This document shows positions 36,792 to 46,003 of a stretch of DNA of 64,000 nt, one piece after another. The stretch lies in NCBI GenBank assembly GCA_040367435.1, contig BAABWY010000004.1, forward strand, positions 124,001 through 188,000, written 5' to 3'. The stretch is from Hyphomicrobiales bacterium 4NK60-0047b. Lineage in GTDB: Bacteria > Pseudomonadota > Alphaproteobacteria > Rhizobiales > HXMU1428-3. Numbering within the stretch: the stretch's first letter is position 1; the number at the start of each line of letters is the position of its first letter. The position numbers and the translations under genes are program-made. The notes under the pieces were generated by a model, which saw nothing but the letters and a program-made list of their open reading frames with translations, did no database searches and had not been told where the DNA came from.

Positions 36792-37308
36792 ATGTTTAAG
36801 GCTAATACCATTTTAAATGAGTTAACATCCAGTACTAACTGCGAGTATCATTTTGTCATTGGCAGGAGTTGAATTTGATAATAATACATTAAAATTTTGA
36901 TATTAGTGATAATAACCTACGCTATAAGCTAGAAATTGATGATTATAATCGGCGCTTAAAAATTATATCTTTTCAAAAAGGCTCTACCAATACAGATACG
37001 TTCAATAGAGTGAAGAGCTTCTTTTGGATTTTTACATTTTTTAATCCACCAATGTATGAAGAGGATATTAATTACCCATTAGAACATTGGGAGTTTAAGG
37101 AAAATATTGAGGCTACCTATAATAAAGAAAAAATATTATTTAACGAAGACTGTCATTTGAAATTATATTGGCTTTTTCATTTTGGATTGAATTAGATAGT
37201 TGTGGTCAAGAAACAGAATTCTTTGATTTTTACGCTATGTTTGATGAATTTGATCCTGAAGTTTTATGTGATCGATTGGATGATTATTACGACAAAAATA
37301 GTCTGTAA
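36792..37308 (+). pseudogene. Frameshifted remnant of an unrecognised gene
   Basis: Coherent peptide segments follow one another on the plus strand in changing frames. MFKANTILNELTSSTNCEYHFVIG starts at 36792. A segment ending GVEFDNNTLKF follows in another frame. After a shift near 36893 comes a long open stretch with DISDNNLRYKLEIDDYNRRL, NPPMYEEDINYPLEHWEF and KILFNEDCHLKLYW. After another shift near 37150-37165 comes FSFWIELDSCGQETEFFDF ... LDDYYDKNSL, ending at TAA 37308. About 170 residues in total if restored. The acidic, aromatic-rich protein has no signal peptide and I do not recognise its family. Two or three frameshifts make decay likely, though sequencing error at A/T runs must be excluded. 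Confidence 0.55.
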
Positions 37309-37491
37309 AAAGTTCAGATATCAATCTTATTTGACAAAGCTTAGGGTTACATTTTCCCACGAAAAGTAATGAACAAAATCCAAACTAAACATGCGACTTT
37401 TGATCTGTTTATGTTTACAGATGGTGGTTGTTTTTTTTATTCAACTTAGCTAATTTCGCGCTAAATTCTTCAATTAAAAGGAAATTCTATT

Positions 37492-38085
37492 ATGGTTATG
37501 GTGGGACGAAAATTCCCTGAAGTGAGCACACCTGCTGTTCTCACTAATGGTGAAATTGTCGATCAGTTTAATGTACACGATTATGCCGAAAAATCTCATA
37601 CGGTTGTGTTTTTCTATCCGCTTGATTTTACCTTTGTTTGCCCAACAGAGATTGTTACTTTCAATCATATGATGTCTGAATTTGAAAAGCGGAATGTCAA
37701 AGTGATCGCTGCTTCTGTGGATAGTGCGCATTGTCATGCGGCTTGGCGAAGAACTGAAATTAATGACGGCGGTATTGGCGAAGTGAACTTCCCGATGATT
37801 GCTGATATTAAACGCGAGCTTTCATCTGAGCTTGGTATTTTAGCTGAAGCGGGTGTTACTTATCGTGCGAGCTATTTGCTTGATGCTGAAGGTATTGTTC
37901 GTCATATGGTTGTTAATGACCTTCCACTTGGCCGTAATGTTGAAGAAATGATCCGGATGGTGGATGCGCTACAATTTACGGAACAACATGGTGAAGTTTG
38001 TCCTGCGAACTGGAAACAGGGACAAAAAGGCATGGAAGCAAATAGAGAATCAACAGCGGCTTATTTAAAAGATACTGCTGCTTAA
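37492..38085 (+). CDS. 2-Cys peroxiredoxin (AhpC/Tsa family)
   Basis: 197 residues. Reduces H2O2 and alkyl hydroperoxides with thioredoxin-type donors. The peroxidatic Cys is in FYPLDFTFVCPTEI and the resolving Cys in HGEVCPANW near the C-terminus, so it is a typical 2-Cys type (Prx1/AhpC). ATG at 37492 is preceded by AAAGGAA. A strong terminator follows at 38112-38148. It is transcribed on its own. Confidence 0.95.
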   Translation: MVMVGRKFPEVSTPAVLTNGEIVDQFNVHDYAEKSHTVVFFYPLDFTFVCPTEIVTFNHMMSEFEKRNVKVIAASVDSAHCHAAWRRTEINDGGIGEVNFPMIADIKRELSSELGILAEAGVTYRASYLLDAEGIVRHMVVNDLPLGRNVEEMIRMVDALQFTEQHGEVCPANWKQGQKGMEANRESTAAYLKDTAA

Positions 38086-38111
38086 GTTTATCTATATTTG
38101 ATTGTTATTTT

Positions 38112-38148
38112 TAGGACTGCCCATAGTTAAATGGGCGGTCCTTTTTTA
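38112..38148 (+). terminator. Terminator of the peroxiredoxin gene
   Basis: GGACTGCCCAT pairs with ATGGGCGGTCC around AGTTAA and is followed by six T residues. Confidence 0.92.
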
Positions 38149-38179
38149 GTTCTGTTTCAGGCGTTCATTCTTTTGTTAG

Positions 38180-38259
38180 CCCTTCAGGTTGCCTACCAGC
38201 AACCGGACGAGCATCCGCGATTCTTTCTTGGCGCTTCAGATGGCTACAAGTATCCGCGC
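38180..38259. repeat. Dispersed intergenic repeat, locus 3
   Basis: Two units: CCTTCAGGTTGCCTACCAGCAACCGG with GAGCATCCGCG (38181-38219), and GCGCTTCAGATGGCTACAAGTATCCGCGC (38231-38259). They are separated by TTCTTTCTTGGC, which recurs in locus 5 as TTTCTTGGCCCTTCAG. The second unit ends 3 bases before the gmk stop codon at 38262. This is the same family as at 4249, 7416, 45861 and 55411. Confidence 0.7.
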
Positions 38260-38261
38260 TA

Positions 38262-38918
38262 TTATTCCATTTTGGTGGTCATGTTTCTGACAAACGCTGA
38301 GAGCCCCACGCGTCTTTCTCGTTTTAGTCTTTCAGCATTGAGTATGTTTTGCACTTCACCTAGGCTCTCATCGAGGTTTTCATTGATGATGACATAATCA
38401 TATTCAGCCCAATGGCTGATTTGGTTCGCGGCCTCTTTCATGCGAGCGGCGACAATATGGTCTTCATCCTGGCCTCTCCGTTTTAAACGATCTTCGAGTA
38501 TTTTTACTGATGGAGGTAGAATAAAAAGCCTGACAAGGTCTTTTCCGACCTTTTCATGGAGTTGCTGGGTTCCTTGCCAATCAATATCGAAAAGAACATC
38601 TTGTCCATTTTCTAATTTTTGCTCAACAGCTTTTCTAGGTGTTCCATAATAATTGCCAAATACTTCGGCCCATTCAAGGAGTTCATTGTGCTCTATGGCC
38701 TTATTAAACTCATCTTTGGTTACAAATAAATAGTCTTTGCCGTCAACTTCGCCTGGGCGTGCTTTCCTTGTTGTCATGGAAATTGACATATCGATGCTTA
38801 GGTCTTGCTCGATTAGTTTTGTGGCAATTGATGTTTTTCCGGCGCCTGAGGGAGATGAGAGAACATACATTAACCCTCTGCGCTCAATGTCTTTTGAATT
38901 ATTGTATGTTTTATTCAA
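38262..38918 (-). CDS. gmk: Guanylate kinase
   Basis: 218 residues. Phosphorylates GMP to GDP. P-loop LSSPSGAGKTSI, then SMTTRKARPGEVDGKDYLFV (GMP binding), WAEVFGNYYGTP, and LFDIDWQGTQQL. Its start overlaps the end of yicC by 8 bases. Last gene of the minus-strand series from fabD. Confidence 0.96.
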   Translation of the reverse strand: MNKTYNNSKDIERRGLMYVLSSPSGAGKTSIATKLIEQDLSIDMSISMTTRKARPGEVDGKDYLFVTKDEFNKAIEHNELLEWAEVFGNYYGTPRKAVEQKLENGQDVLFDIDWQGTQQLHEKVGKDLVRLFILPPSVKILEDRLKRRGQDEDHIVAARMKEAANQISHWAEYDYVIINENLDESLGEVQNILNAERLKRERRVGLSAFVRNMTTKME

Positions 38919-39801
38919 TATTTTGTACCTGCTCTCGCAATTGATCTATAATGGTTTTTAATTCCAAACCAATATAAGTCAATTTTTTTACGCTTGCTTT
39001 CGAGCAGATAGTATTAGCTTCACGGTTAAATTCTTGACAAAGAAAGTCAAATCTTCGACCAACGGGATCATTTTTTTCTAATAGTTCTTCAGCCTGATCT
39101 ACATGAGCTTTGATGCGATCTAGTTCTTCCGCGATATCTATGCGGGTTGCTATGATCATAGCTTCTTGATGCAGGCGGTTTTCATCGAGCTCTTGTATTT
39201 GTTGATCAATCAGATGGTTTATTGATTGTTTTAAGCGCTCTTTTATGGCTTCTGGTTTTCTCTCTTCTAACTTATCAGCTTCTTCGGTTAGCTTTTTAAT
39301 AGTTGATAAGCGATCTTTAATGGTTTGCCCAAGTTTTACACCTTCATCTTTTCTGGCCTTTACAAGGTCATCAAGAGCTGCATTAAAACTTTTCATGATG
39401 CGGGCGTGCATCTCTTTGGTTTTGGCGTCAGATTCTTGCCGCTCAGATTCTTTTAAAATGTTGCGTGAGGTTAGCAGGCTCCCAAGATCTGGCATGGGGA
39501 GACCAGATATTTCAGAGGCTTGTTTTGCGGCTTTTAGAAGGTCGTTAAAGGCATTTGTATTCAGTTCTGTGGAACTTTCAGACTGATGCTTCTTTATGTT
39601 GAAATTAACAGTGATATTGCCGCGCGAGAGTTTGTTTGAGATCTGTTTTCTAAACTCGCCATCAAGGGCTTCCATGCCATTTGGCAGACGCACTCTCATG
39701 TCTAAGCCGCGTCCATTGACCGAACGTAATTCAATTATCCATTGAGCCTCTTCATTAGAGCCGGTTGCTCTTGAGAAGCCTGTCATACTTTTAAGCGGCA
39801 T
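38911..39801 (-). CDS. YicC/YloC family endoribonuclease
   Basis: 296 residues. Start MPLKSMTGFSRATG and WIIELRSVNGRGLDMRVRLP are the N-terminal family signature, and the C-terminus has GRRFDFLCQEFNREANTICSKA...LELKTIIDQLREQVQN, the DUF1732 signature. YicC was recently shown to be an endoribonuclease in E. coli; the target here is unknown. It overlaps gmk, a conserved pairing. Confidence 0.93.
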   Translation of the reverse strand: MPLKSMTGFSRATGSNEEAQWIIELRSVNGRGLDMRVRLPNGMEALDGEFRKQISNKLSRGNITVNFNIKKHQSESSTELNTNAFNDLLKAAKQASEISGLPMPDLGSLLTSRNILKESERQESDAKTKEMHARIMKSFNAALDDLVKARKDEGVKLGQTIKDRLSTIKKLTEEADKLEERKPEAIKERLKQSINHLIDQQIQELDENRLHQEAMIIATRIDIAEELDRIKAHVDQAEELLEKNDPVGRRFDFLCQEFNREANTICSKASVKKLTYIGLELKTIIDQLREQVQNIE

Positions 39802-39926
39802 TATTAATCTCTATCCCTCTTTTTTATTATTAAAGAGTACCGCTGGAATAGAACTTACTCAACCCAAATTGGGTGGGTCAAAAGGTGGCAATTGGTAGAC
39901 CTTTGGCTAATTTTTTGCGATTTTTT

Positions 39927-41372
39927 TTACTTTTTTTCAGGCAAAGGAATATTCACAAGATTTGCGATAACGGCGTTCTCTGATGAATTCTCATTTGATT
40001 CTGTCTGATTTTCTGTTTTTGGGACGTTTAAAGCGACAGCTTGCTCTTTATTTTCTTCTAAATTTTGGAAGATGTTTTCACTTGAACTGATTTTAGAGGC
40101 TTCTTGCTCTGGCTTATTTAGAGATGATTTATCGTTTTGTTTATTAGATGATTTGTTATCAGCATCAAGTTTTTTTGCTTCTTCTTCTGCTTTTTTCTTC
40201 TTTTCAGCTTCCAATTTTCGCTTTTTTTCAATTTGCCGCCAGTTGCGTACGTTGGATTGGTGTTGTTTTAGAGTTTTAGCAAAAATGTGGCCGCCTGTTC
40301 CATCTGCTACGAAGTAGATGTCTTCCGTTGCTTTTGGATTTAATACAGCTTTGATTGCAGCTCGCCCTGGGTTTGCGATCGGTGTGGGTGGTAGGCCATC
40401 AATTTGGTAGGTGTTATAAGGTGTGTGTCTATCAATTTCAGAACGGCGAATTCCGCGCCCTAGTTTACCAACCCCACCGACAATTCCGTAGATAATCGTT
40501 GGGTCTGATTGAAGGCGAATGCCTTGATTTAAACGGTTCATAAAGACACCAGCAATGTGAGGCCGCTCGCCTGCAATGCCTGTTTCTTTTTCAACGATCG
40601 AAGCAAGTGTTAGAGCTTCAGCTTTCGTTTTAATTGGCAGATCTGCTTGCCTGTCATTCCAGATTTTATCGATGAATTTTTCTTGGGCTGCTTGCATGCG
40701 TTTTATGAGTTCTGTGCGGTCCATTCCTCTGGTAAAACGATATGTGTCAGGAAGCATGCTGCCTTCAGCCGGTATTTCTGTTATTTCGCCAGTGAGGATA
40801 GTATTTGCATTCATACGGTCAACCAGTTGTTGACTGGTCATTCCTTCAGGGAATGGTAGTGAGTGCAGTATTGATTTACCCTCAAGAAGCCGGTCGATGA
40901 CTTCACGCATTGAGGATTGTTTGGGAATTTCATACTCACCAGCTTTAAGTTTGTTTTGAACACCGAAATACATGACGGCCGCTTTAAACAATCTTTTATC
41001 AATGATGATATTTTTTCGCTCTAATCTGTTGGCGATGGCACTTAAGCCTTCACCTTTTGGAATGGCGATTACGTCTGAGTGTGGTAGAGGGCCTGGTTTG
41101 TCAAACATGTATTTTGCAAATGCAAATGAGGCCGCTAAGCCAACAAAGATCAGCACAAGCGTTGTTAAAGTTCCACTCATGAAGACAAGAGTTTGGTGGT
41201 ATTCTCTTTTTTTACGGGAAATCACAGGGGGTTCTGATGCGCGCATTGGTTCCAAGGTTTCTGCTGGGCTGCGTGGCATTGTTCCATAACCACGGCGCCC
41301 TTGTTTTCTGGTCGTACTACGACCATTATTTGCACCTGAATTATCCCAATCAAAACCTTTGTTTACAGACAT
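39927..41372 (-). CDS. mltG: Endolytic murein transglycosylase MltG
   Basis: 481 residues. N-terminal cytoplasmic Ser/Arg-rich segment, one transmembrane helix (GTLTTLVLIFVGLAASFAFA, about 70-90), then the YceG domain with a LysM-like part (IAIPKGEGLSAIANRLERKNII). The catalytic Glu is in LASIVEKETGI near 255, followed by RLNQGIRLQSDPTIIYG and YNTYQIDGLPPTPIANPG. The C-terminal 110 residues are Lys/Glu/Asn-rich and disordered. It terminates nascent glycan strands. Downstream of fabF, a conserved order. Confidence 0.94.
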   Translation of the reverse strand: MSVNKGFDWDNSGANNGRSTTRKQGRRGYGTMPRSPAETLEPMRASEPPVISRKKREYHQTLVFMSGTLTTLVLIFVGLAASFAFAKYMFDKPGPLPHSDVIAIPKGEGLSAIANRLERKNIIIDKRLFKAAVMYFGVQNKLKAGEYEIPKQSSMREVIDRLLEGKSILHSLPFPEGMTSQQLVDRMNANTILTGEITEIPAEGSMLPDTYRFTRGMDRTELIKRMQAAQEKFIDKIWNDRQADLPIKTKAEALTLASIVEKETGIAGERPHIAGVFMNRLNQGIRLQSDPTIIYGIVGGVGKLGRGIRRSEIDRHTPYNTYQIDGLPPTPIANPGRAAIKAVLNPKATEDIYFVADGTGGHIFAKTLKQHQSNVRNWRQIEKKRKLEAEKKKKAEEEAKKLDADNKSSNKQNDKSSLNKPEQEASKISSSENIFQNLEENKEQAVALNVPKTENQTESNENSSENAVIANLVNIPLPEKK

Positions 41373-41610
41373 GACCTACTCTTAACTCTGTTAACGGGTA
41401 TTGGACTGAAGGTTTCATATGACCTTCTAGATATGTTTCTGACAGCTTATTTAGCACAGATACCAGTTGTTTTGTAACAATGATTTTAGTGTGATTAATT
41501 TTTTAAACTGCCCGATGTAATATTCTATCCCATTTTGTTAGTCAGGACCAAAAATAAGTCTATTTTTCGACAATTTTAAATTTTGGCTTTAATTGGTTAT
41601 TTTGAGGTGA

Positions 41611-42873
41611 TTAATTCACGTCTTTGAAGATAAGTGAGGCGTTTGTTCCACCAAATCCAAAGGAATTACTCAAGGCAATATTAATTTCTTTTTCAACCGC
41701 TTTGTGAGCACAAAGGTTTATCTTTGTTTCAACTGAAGGGTTGTCGAGATTTAATGTTGGCGGTGCGATGTTTTTCTCAATGGCTTTGACAGAGAAGATG
41801 CTTTCAACAGCGCCAGCAGCGCCAAGGAGATGGCCAATTGCTGATTTTGTTGATGACATATGTAAATTGTCTGTTGCGCCTTCGAACAATCTTTCAACTG
41901 CGCGTAGCTCGATTTCATCACCCATAGGTGTTGATGTGCCATGAGCGTTTACATAATCAATATCACTTGCTTGAACGCCAGAGCGTTTAAGGGCGGCTTC
42001 CATACATCTAAAGGCACCTGAGCCATCTTCAGAGGGGGCTGTGATATGATAGGCGTCGCCAGATAGTCCATAGCCGATAACTTCAGCATAAATTTTAGCG
42101 CCGCGTGCTTTGGCTTTTTCATATTCTTCAAGAACGACAATGCCAGCACCTTCACCCATCACGAAACCGTCACGGTCTTGATCATAAGGGCGTGATCCTT
42201 TTTCAGGGGCATCATTAAAGTGTGTTGAGAGGGCTTTGCATGATGCAAAACCGGCAATAGCCAGACGGCAGAGTGGAGACTCAGAGCCACCAGCGACCAT
42301 CATGTCTGCGTCATCTAAGGCGATGAGACGAGCTGCATCACCGATTGCGTGAGAGCCTGTTGAACAGGCAGTAACAACAGAACTGTTTGGACCTTTGAGA
42401 TTGTGGCGAATAGAAACATGGCCTGACGCTAAATTAATCAGACGGCCAGGAATGAAAAATGGGCTCAGTCGGCGTGGGCCTTTTTCAGCAAACAACAGTG
42501 AAGCTGTTTCAATGCCTTGTAAGCCACCAATGCCGGAGCCGATTAACGTTCCGGCTCGGAAACTTTCTTCTTCTGAATTAGATTGCCAATTTGCATCTTT
42601 AATTGCTTCTTCAGCAGCTGCAATTGCGTAGGTGATAAAATCATCTACTTTGCGCTGGTCTTTGGCTGATAAATAATTATCTGGATTGTAAGTACCATTT
42701 TCGCCATCACCCCTTGGGATTGGGCAATAAATTTGACAGGCAAGATCAGAGGCATCGAATTGATCGATAGGTTTTGCACCATTTTCGCCTTTTATTAGTC
42801 TATCCCAACAATGATCAACACCGACACCTAGTGGCGATACCATTCCAAGCCCTGTGACAACGACACGTCGCAT
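41611..42873 (-). CDS. fabF: 3-oxoacyl-ACP synthase II FabF
   Basis: About 420 residues. Condensing enzyme of fatty-acid elongation. MRRVVVTGLGMVSPLG start; catalytic Cys in VVTACSTGSHAIGDAARLI; His residues in NAHGTSTPMGD and KSAIGHLLGAAGAVES; C-terminal NSFGFGGTNASLIF. The ATG at 42873 has GGGAGG seven bases upstream; a frame extending to 42891 is less likely. About 320 bases after acpP, separated by a terminator-like stem and three palindromes. Confidence 0.96.
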   Translation of the reverse strand: MRRVVVTGLGMVSPLGVGVDHCWDRLIKGENGAKPIDQFDASDLACQIYCPIPRGDGENGTYNPDNYLSAKDQRKVDDFITYAIAAAEEAIKDANWQSNSEEESFRAGTLIGSGIGGLQGIETASLLFAEKGPRRLSPFFIPGRLINLASGHVSIRHNLKGPNSSVVTACSTGSHAIGDAARLIALDDADMMVAGGSESPLCRLAIAGFASCKALSTHFNDAPEKGSRPYDQDRDGFVMGEGAGIVVLEEYEKAKARGAKIYAEVIGYGLSGDAYHITAPSEDGSGAFRCMEAALKRSGVQASDIDYVNAHGTSTPMGDEIELRAVERLFEGATDNLHMSSTKSAIGHLLGAAGAVESIFSVKAIEKNIAPPTLNLDNPSVETKINLCAHKAVEKEINIALSNSFGFGGTNASLIFKDVN

Positions 42874-42963
42874 GACTGTCCTCCCTCTCATTATTGAAGA
42901 TTGACCTTTAGCAATGATTTAAGACCATTTATATGGTGGCAATTTGTATTTATGCGCACCTAT

Positions 42964-43028
42964 AAGAGGTATAGGCTCTCTTAATTTAAGAGGCATTACC
43001 TCTTTCTAACTAAGAGGTATAACCTCTA
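42964..43028. promoter_or_regulatory. Three tandem palindromes between acpP and fabF
   Basis: Three short dyads share AAGAGG(T/C)AT-AxxCTCT: an imperfect one at 42964-42982 (AAGAG ... CTCTT), a perfect AAGAGG-CATTA-CCTCTT at 42988-43004, and a perfect AGAGGT-ATA-ACCTCT at 43013-43027. TATGCGC occurs on both sides (42951 and 43027). Spacing is about 24-25 bases centre to centre, one site per roughly two helical turns. They lie about 90-155 bases upstream of the fabF start and could be an operator array or a series of mRNA hairpins that set fabF levels. Confidence 0.6.
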
Positions 43029-43143
43029 TGCGCCTAATTAAAATTATAAGACTTAGAATTTTACTAAGGCTTAGAGTTTGGCGCGGTCTTTAATAAAGGC
43101 CCAAAGTTTTAAATTTTTTAGTTTTAAAAACAAAAATGAAAAA

Positions 43144-43174
43144 GGCGCCGAGCTTTTTTATTAAAGCTCGGGCC
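43144..43174 (-). terminator. Terminator-like stem after acpP
   Basis: On the minus strand CCGAGCTTT-AATAAA-AAAGCTCGG is followed by CGCCTTTTTC, about 22 bases past the acpP stop. The U-run is set back by four bases, so it may be partial and allow read-through to fabF. Confidence 0.75.
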
Positions 43175-43195
43175 TTCATCAATCATGCTTAAATC

Positions 43196-43432
43196 TTAAG
43201 CAGAAGCTTGTTCTAGAAACTTAACAGCGTCACCAACAGTTTGGATTGTTTCAGCTGCATCGTCTGGAATTTCACATCCAAACTCTTCTTCAAAAGCCAT
43301 AACAAGCTCAACTGTATCCAAGCTATCAGCGCCAAGATCATCGATAAAGCTCGCATTTTCGACAACTTTTTCGTCTTCTACACCTAGGTGCTCGATGACG
43401 ATTTTTTTGACGCGTCCTGCAATGTCACTCAT
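43196..43432 (-). CDS. acpP: Acyl carrier protein
   Basis: 78 residues, acidic. The phosphopantetheine serine is in [19 protein letters not shown] (Ser about residue 37). Full-length carrier of fatty-acid intermediates. It lies between fabG and fabF, with long untranslated gaps on both sides (379 and 322 bases), which may allow acpP to be expressed at higher level than its neighbours. Confidence 0.97.
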   Translation of the reverse strand: MSDIAGRVKKIVIEHLGVEDEKVVENASFIDDLGADSLDTVELVMAFEEEFGCEIPDDAAETIQTVGDAVKFLEQASA

Positions 43433-43811
43433 ATTTCTGCCTCATGATTATTTATTTAAGGTCTTTGTATTTTAAAACCAAATGAGAACTGAATTTAATA
43501 AATCAAGTCCAGATTACCCTTTTGGTTTCGCTCATTTTCAAAAACTTCCAAATTCCAACTTATGAAACTTTAAGTTGGTTCAAAGTTTTTGAGATATTCC
43601 AGTAAATTGGTCTATAAAGATTGACTACTTTATAGCCCCCCCAAAATCAATTTAAATAATTTATTTAATGACGTTTCTATCCATTAGGCTAAATTTTCAC
43701 CCCAAAGGATGTGCCATTTTTTATTATTTAGGCAATATTTTGAGTATTTATTATTGTTTCAGGTACTTTCGCTAGCACCATTTAAAATTTTGCGCAAGAG
43801 GGTGATTGGTT
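43433..43811. promoter_or_regulatory. fabG-acpP gap with nested inverted repeats
   Basis: An outer exact pair, TCAAAAACTT (43538-43547) and AAGTTTTTGA (43583-43592), encloses an inner exact pair, CCAACTTA (43555-43562) and TAAGTTGG (43571-43578). Together they make a long two-part hairpin about 110 bases upstream of acpP. Likely roles are an mRNA processing or stabilising element or an operator. A promoter for acpP is expected here but not assigned. Confidence 0.5.
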
Positions 43812-44555
43812 TTAAACCATCACCATTCCCCCATTAATGTGCAATGTTTGGCCTGTCATGTACTTTGCTTCGTCTGAACTTAAGTATAGTACAGCGGATG
43901 CAATGTCATCTGGATCACCAAATGTGCCTGTTGGAATGGCCTGGGCAATTTGTTCAACTTGTTTTTCGTTTAACTCATCTGTCATAGGTGTCTGGATAAA
44001 GCCTGGCGCAATACAGTTAACTGTAATGCCGCGTGGGGCAATTTCTCGAGCCAACGATTTTGACATGCCAACAAGGCCAGCTTTACTAGCTGAATAGTTT
44101 GGTTGGCCCGGGTTGCCAATAACACCACTGATAGATGCGATGTTTACAATGCGACCTGAGCGGTTTCTCATCATGCCGCGTAGTGCGCCGCGCATTAGTG
44201 TGAATGCAGCTGTTAGGTTAACGGCAATGACATCATCCCATTCTTCGTCTTTCATACGCATGAACAGATTATCTTTGGTGATGCCTGCATTATTTACAAG
44301 AATGTCTAATTTTCCGCCCAAAGCTTCTTCGGCTTGACCGACGAGAGCATTCACAGCGTCTCTGTCACTTAGGTTACAGGGAGTGATATGGACGCGGTCT
44401 GAGCCCAGTGTGCTAGCCACCTCTTCTAATTTCTCACGGCGTGTGCCGGAAATAGCAATTGTTGCGCCTTGATCGTGCAAAGTTTTAGCAATTGCTGCAC
44501 CAATGCCACCTGAAGCACCGGTGACCAGAGCTGTTTTACCTGTTAAATCGAACAT
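43812..44555 (-). CDS. fabG: 3-oxoacyl-ACP reductase FabG
   Basis: 247 residues, short-chain dehydrogenase. NADPH-binding TGASGGIGAAIA, NNAGITKDNLFMRMKDEEWDDV, catalytic Ser in NIASISGVIG, YSASKAG (Tyr and Lys), and C-terminal YMTGQTLHINGGM. Follows fabD by 82 bases. Confidence 0.96.
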   Translation of the reverse strand: MFDLTGKTALVTGASGGIGAAIAKTLHDQGATIAISGTRREKLEEVASTLGSDRVHITPCNLSDRDAVNALVGQAEEALGGKLDILVNNAGITKDNLFMRMKDEEWDDVIAVNLTAAFTLMRGALRGMMRNRSGRIVNIASISGVIGNPGQPNYSASKAGLVGMSKSLAREIAPRGITVNCIAPGFIQTPMTDELNEKQVEQIAQAIPTGTFGDPDDIASAVLYLSSDEAKYMTGQTLHINGGMVMV

Positions 44556-44637
44556 GTGGTTCTCACTTTACTATTTTAATACTTTTCATTTTTTCTTTGA
44601 AAGGCCACGTAATGATAAGTGGACTTTTAATAATTAG

Positions 44638-45600
44638 TTAGGCACCGAATGTCTCAGCTGAGCCTTTAATATCGTCTGGTGTGCCAATTGAGTTGGCTTC
44701 TAAACTGCGTTCAATGCGGCGCGCAAGACCAGTTAAGACGCGACCAGAGCCGATTTCATAGAGAGTTGTAATGCCATTAGCTGCCATGAATTCAACTGAC
44801 TCTCTCCAGCGCACTTGTCCTGTTACCTGGTTAACTAACCCATCGCGGATTGCATCAGCGTCAGTGATTGCACTGGCCAAGGTGTTTGCAACGAGTGGTA
44901 CGACCGGGTTGTTCATTTCTGTATTTGAAAGAGCATCTTTCATCGCGTCAGCTGCTGGTTGCATGAGTGAGCAATGGAATGGTGCGCTTACGTCCAAGAG
45001 CACCGCCCTACGTGCGCCAAATTCACTTGCAAGTTCAACGGCGCGTTCTACAGCAGCTCTGTGGCCGCTTAAAACGACTTGGCCTGGGGCATTATCATTT
45101 GCTGCGTTACAGACTTCAGTTGAGCCGTCTTCTGCAGCGCTTGCTTTTTCAGCTAATTTAATTGCCTCTGGTAGATCAAGACCTAAGAGTGCTGCCATTG
45201 CGCCTTCATTAACAGGCACAGCCGCTTGCATTGATTTACCGCGAATTCGCAAGAGTTGAGCTGTATCAGTTAATGAGAAGGTACCAGCTGCTGCGAGCGC
45301 TGAATATTCTCCTAATGAGTGACCGGCTACATATTTAACTTTTGATGCTAAATCCAGTCCAAATTCACTTTCCAGGCAGCGCATGACTGCAATAGAGACG
45401 GCCATAAGGGCTGGTTGGGCGTTTTCGGTTAGTGTTAGCTCGTTAGCAGGGCCTTCCCACATGATTTTTGTGAGGCTTTTGCCTAATGCATCGTCAACTT
45501 CGTTAAAGACATCACGGGCAATCTGAAATTCATCAGCTAAATCTTTACCCATGCCAACTTGTTGGCTTCCTTGCCCTGGAAATGTGAATGCTATGGACAT
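44638..45600 (-). CDS. fabD: Malonyl-CoA-ACP transacylase FabD
   Basis: 320 residues. Loads malonate on ACP. FPGQGSQQVGMGKDL, QPALMAVSIAV, catalytic Ser in VAGHSLGEYSALAAAG, catalytic His in APFHCSLM, and GSGRVLTGLARRI. First gene of the fab series; its promoter should lie in 45601-45830. Confidence 0.96.
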   Translation of the reverse strand: MSIAFTFPGQGSQQVGMGKDLADEFQIARDVFNEVDDALGKSLTKIMWEGPANELTLTENAQPALMAVSIAVMRCLESEFGLDLASKVKYVAGHSLGEYSALAAAGTFSLTDTAQLLRIRGKSMQAAVPVNEGAMAALLGLDLPEAIKLAEKASAAEDGSTEVCNAANDNAPGQVVLSGHRAAVERAVELASEFGARRAVLLDVSAPFHCSLMQPAADAMKDALSNTEMNNPVVPLVANTLASAITDADAIRDGLVNQVTGQVRWRESVEFMAANGITTLYEIGSGRVLTGLARRIERSLEANSIGTPDDIKGSAETFGA

Positions 45601-46003
45601 ATTATTCCTACCATTTTAAGTTCGACTAAATTTAATTTTGCTCTATTAATCGTCTCTACACCTAAAAAGCAAGTGATAGTTGATGTCTGTTTGATGAAAT
45701 CCAGCTAAAATACGGCTTGGTTTTGGCATCTTTGTGCAAAATTCCTTTGCTTTTTCAGATTTTTTCTCATATACAACCTTTTTTGAACCAGTACAGTTGA
45801 AGGCTGAACTTTTAAGTTTTCTTATTAGGTGTCTTCACTCCATACGAGTTTGGATCTTTTAGATGCACTTCAGATGTGTTTTTTGTGCTTCAGATGCCCA
45901 CAAAGCATCCGCAAAATAGCATCCGTGCAAGGGCCTTTCACAGGGCTCGTCGAAGGCTATGCATTGGACTGGTTCATGTCATATAAAACAGAAAGGCTCT
46001 TTC
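45601..46003. other. Divergent fabD-rpsF intergenic region
   Basis: 403 bases. The half near fabD is simple AT-rich DNA likely to hold the fab promoter; the half near rpsF is occupied by dispersed-repeat locus 4. The rpsF leader begins within or just after the repeat. No gene is seen. Confidence 0.4.
45861..45945. repeat. Dispersed intergenic repeat, locus 4
   Basis: Units AGATGCACTTCAGATG (45861-45876) and GTGCTTCAGATGCCCACAAAGCATCCGC (45885-45912), then AGCATCCGTGCAAGGGCCTTTCACAGGGC. The second unit is identical over about 24 bases to locus 1 unit 2. AAGGCTGAAC near 45803 also recurs at locus 5 (about 55693). Lies in the fabD-rpsF divergent gap. Confidence 0.72.

Noticed and set aside
37010-37195. 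61-codon frame as an intact small gene
   Set aside because: Coding character continues upstream and downstream in other frames, so it is one part of a broken gene.
42964-43028. CRISPR-like array
   Set aside because: Units are short palindromes with diverged spacers of 5-9 bases and there are no cas genes; they fit regulatory dyads better.
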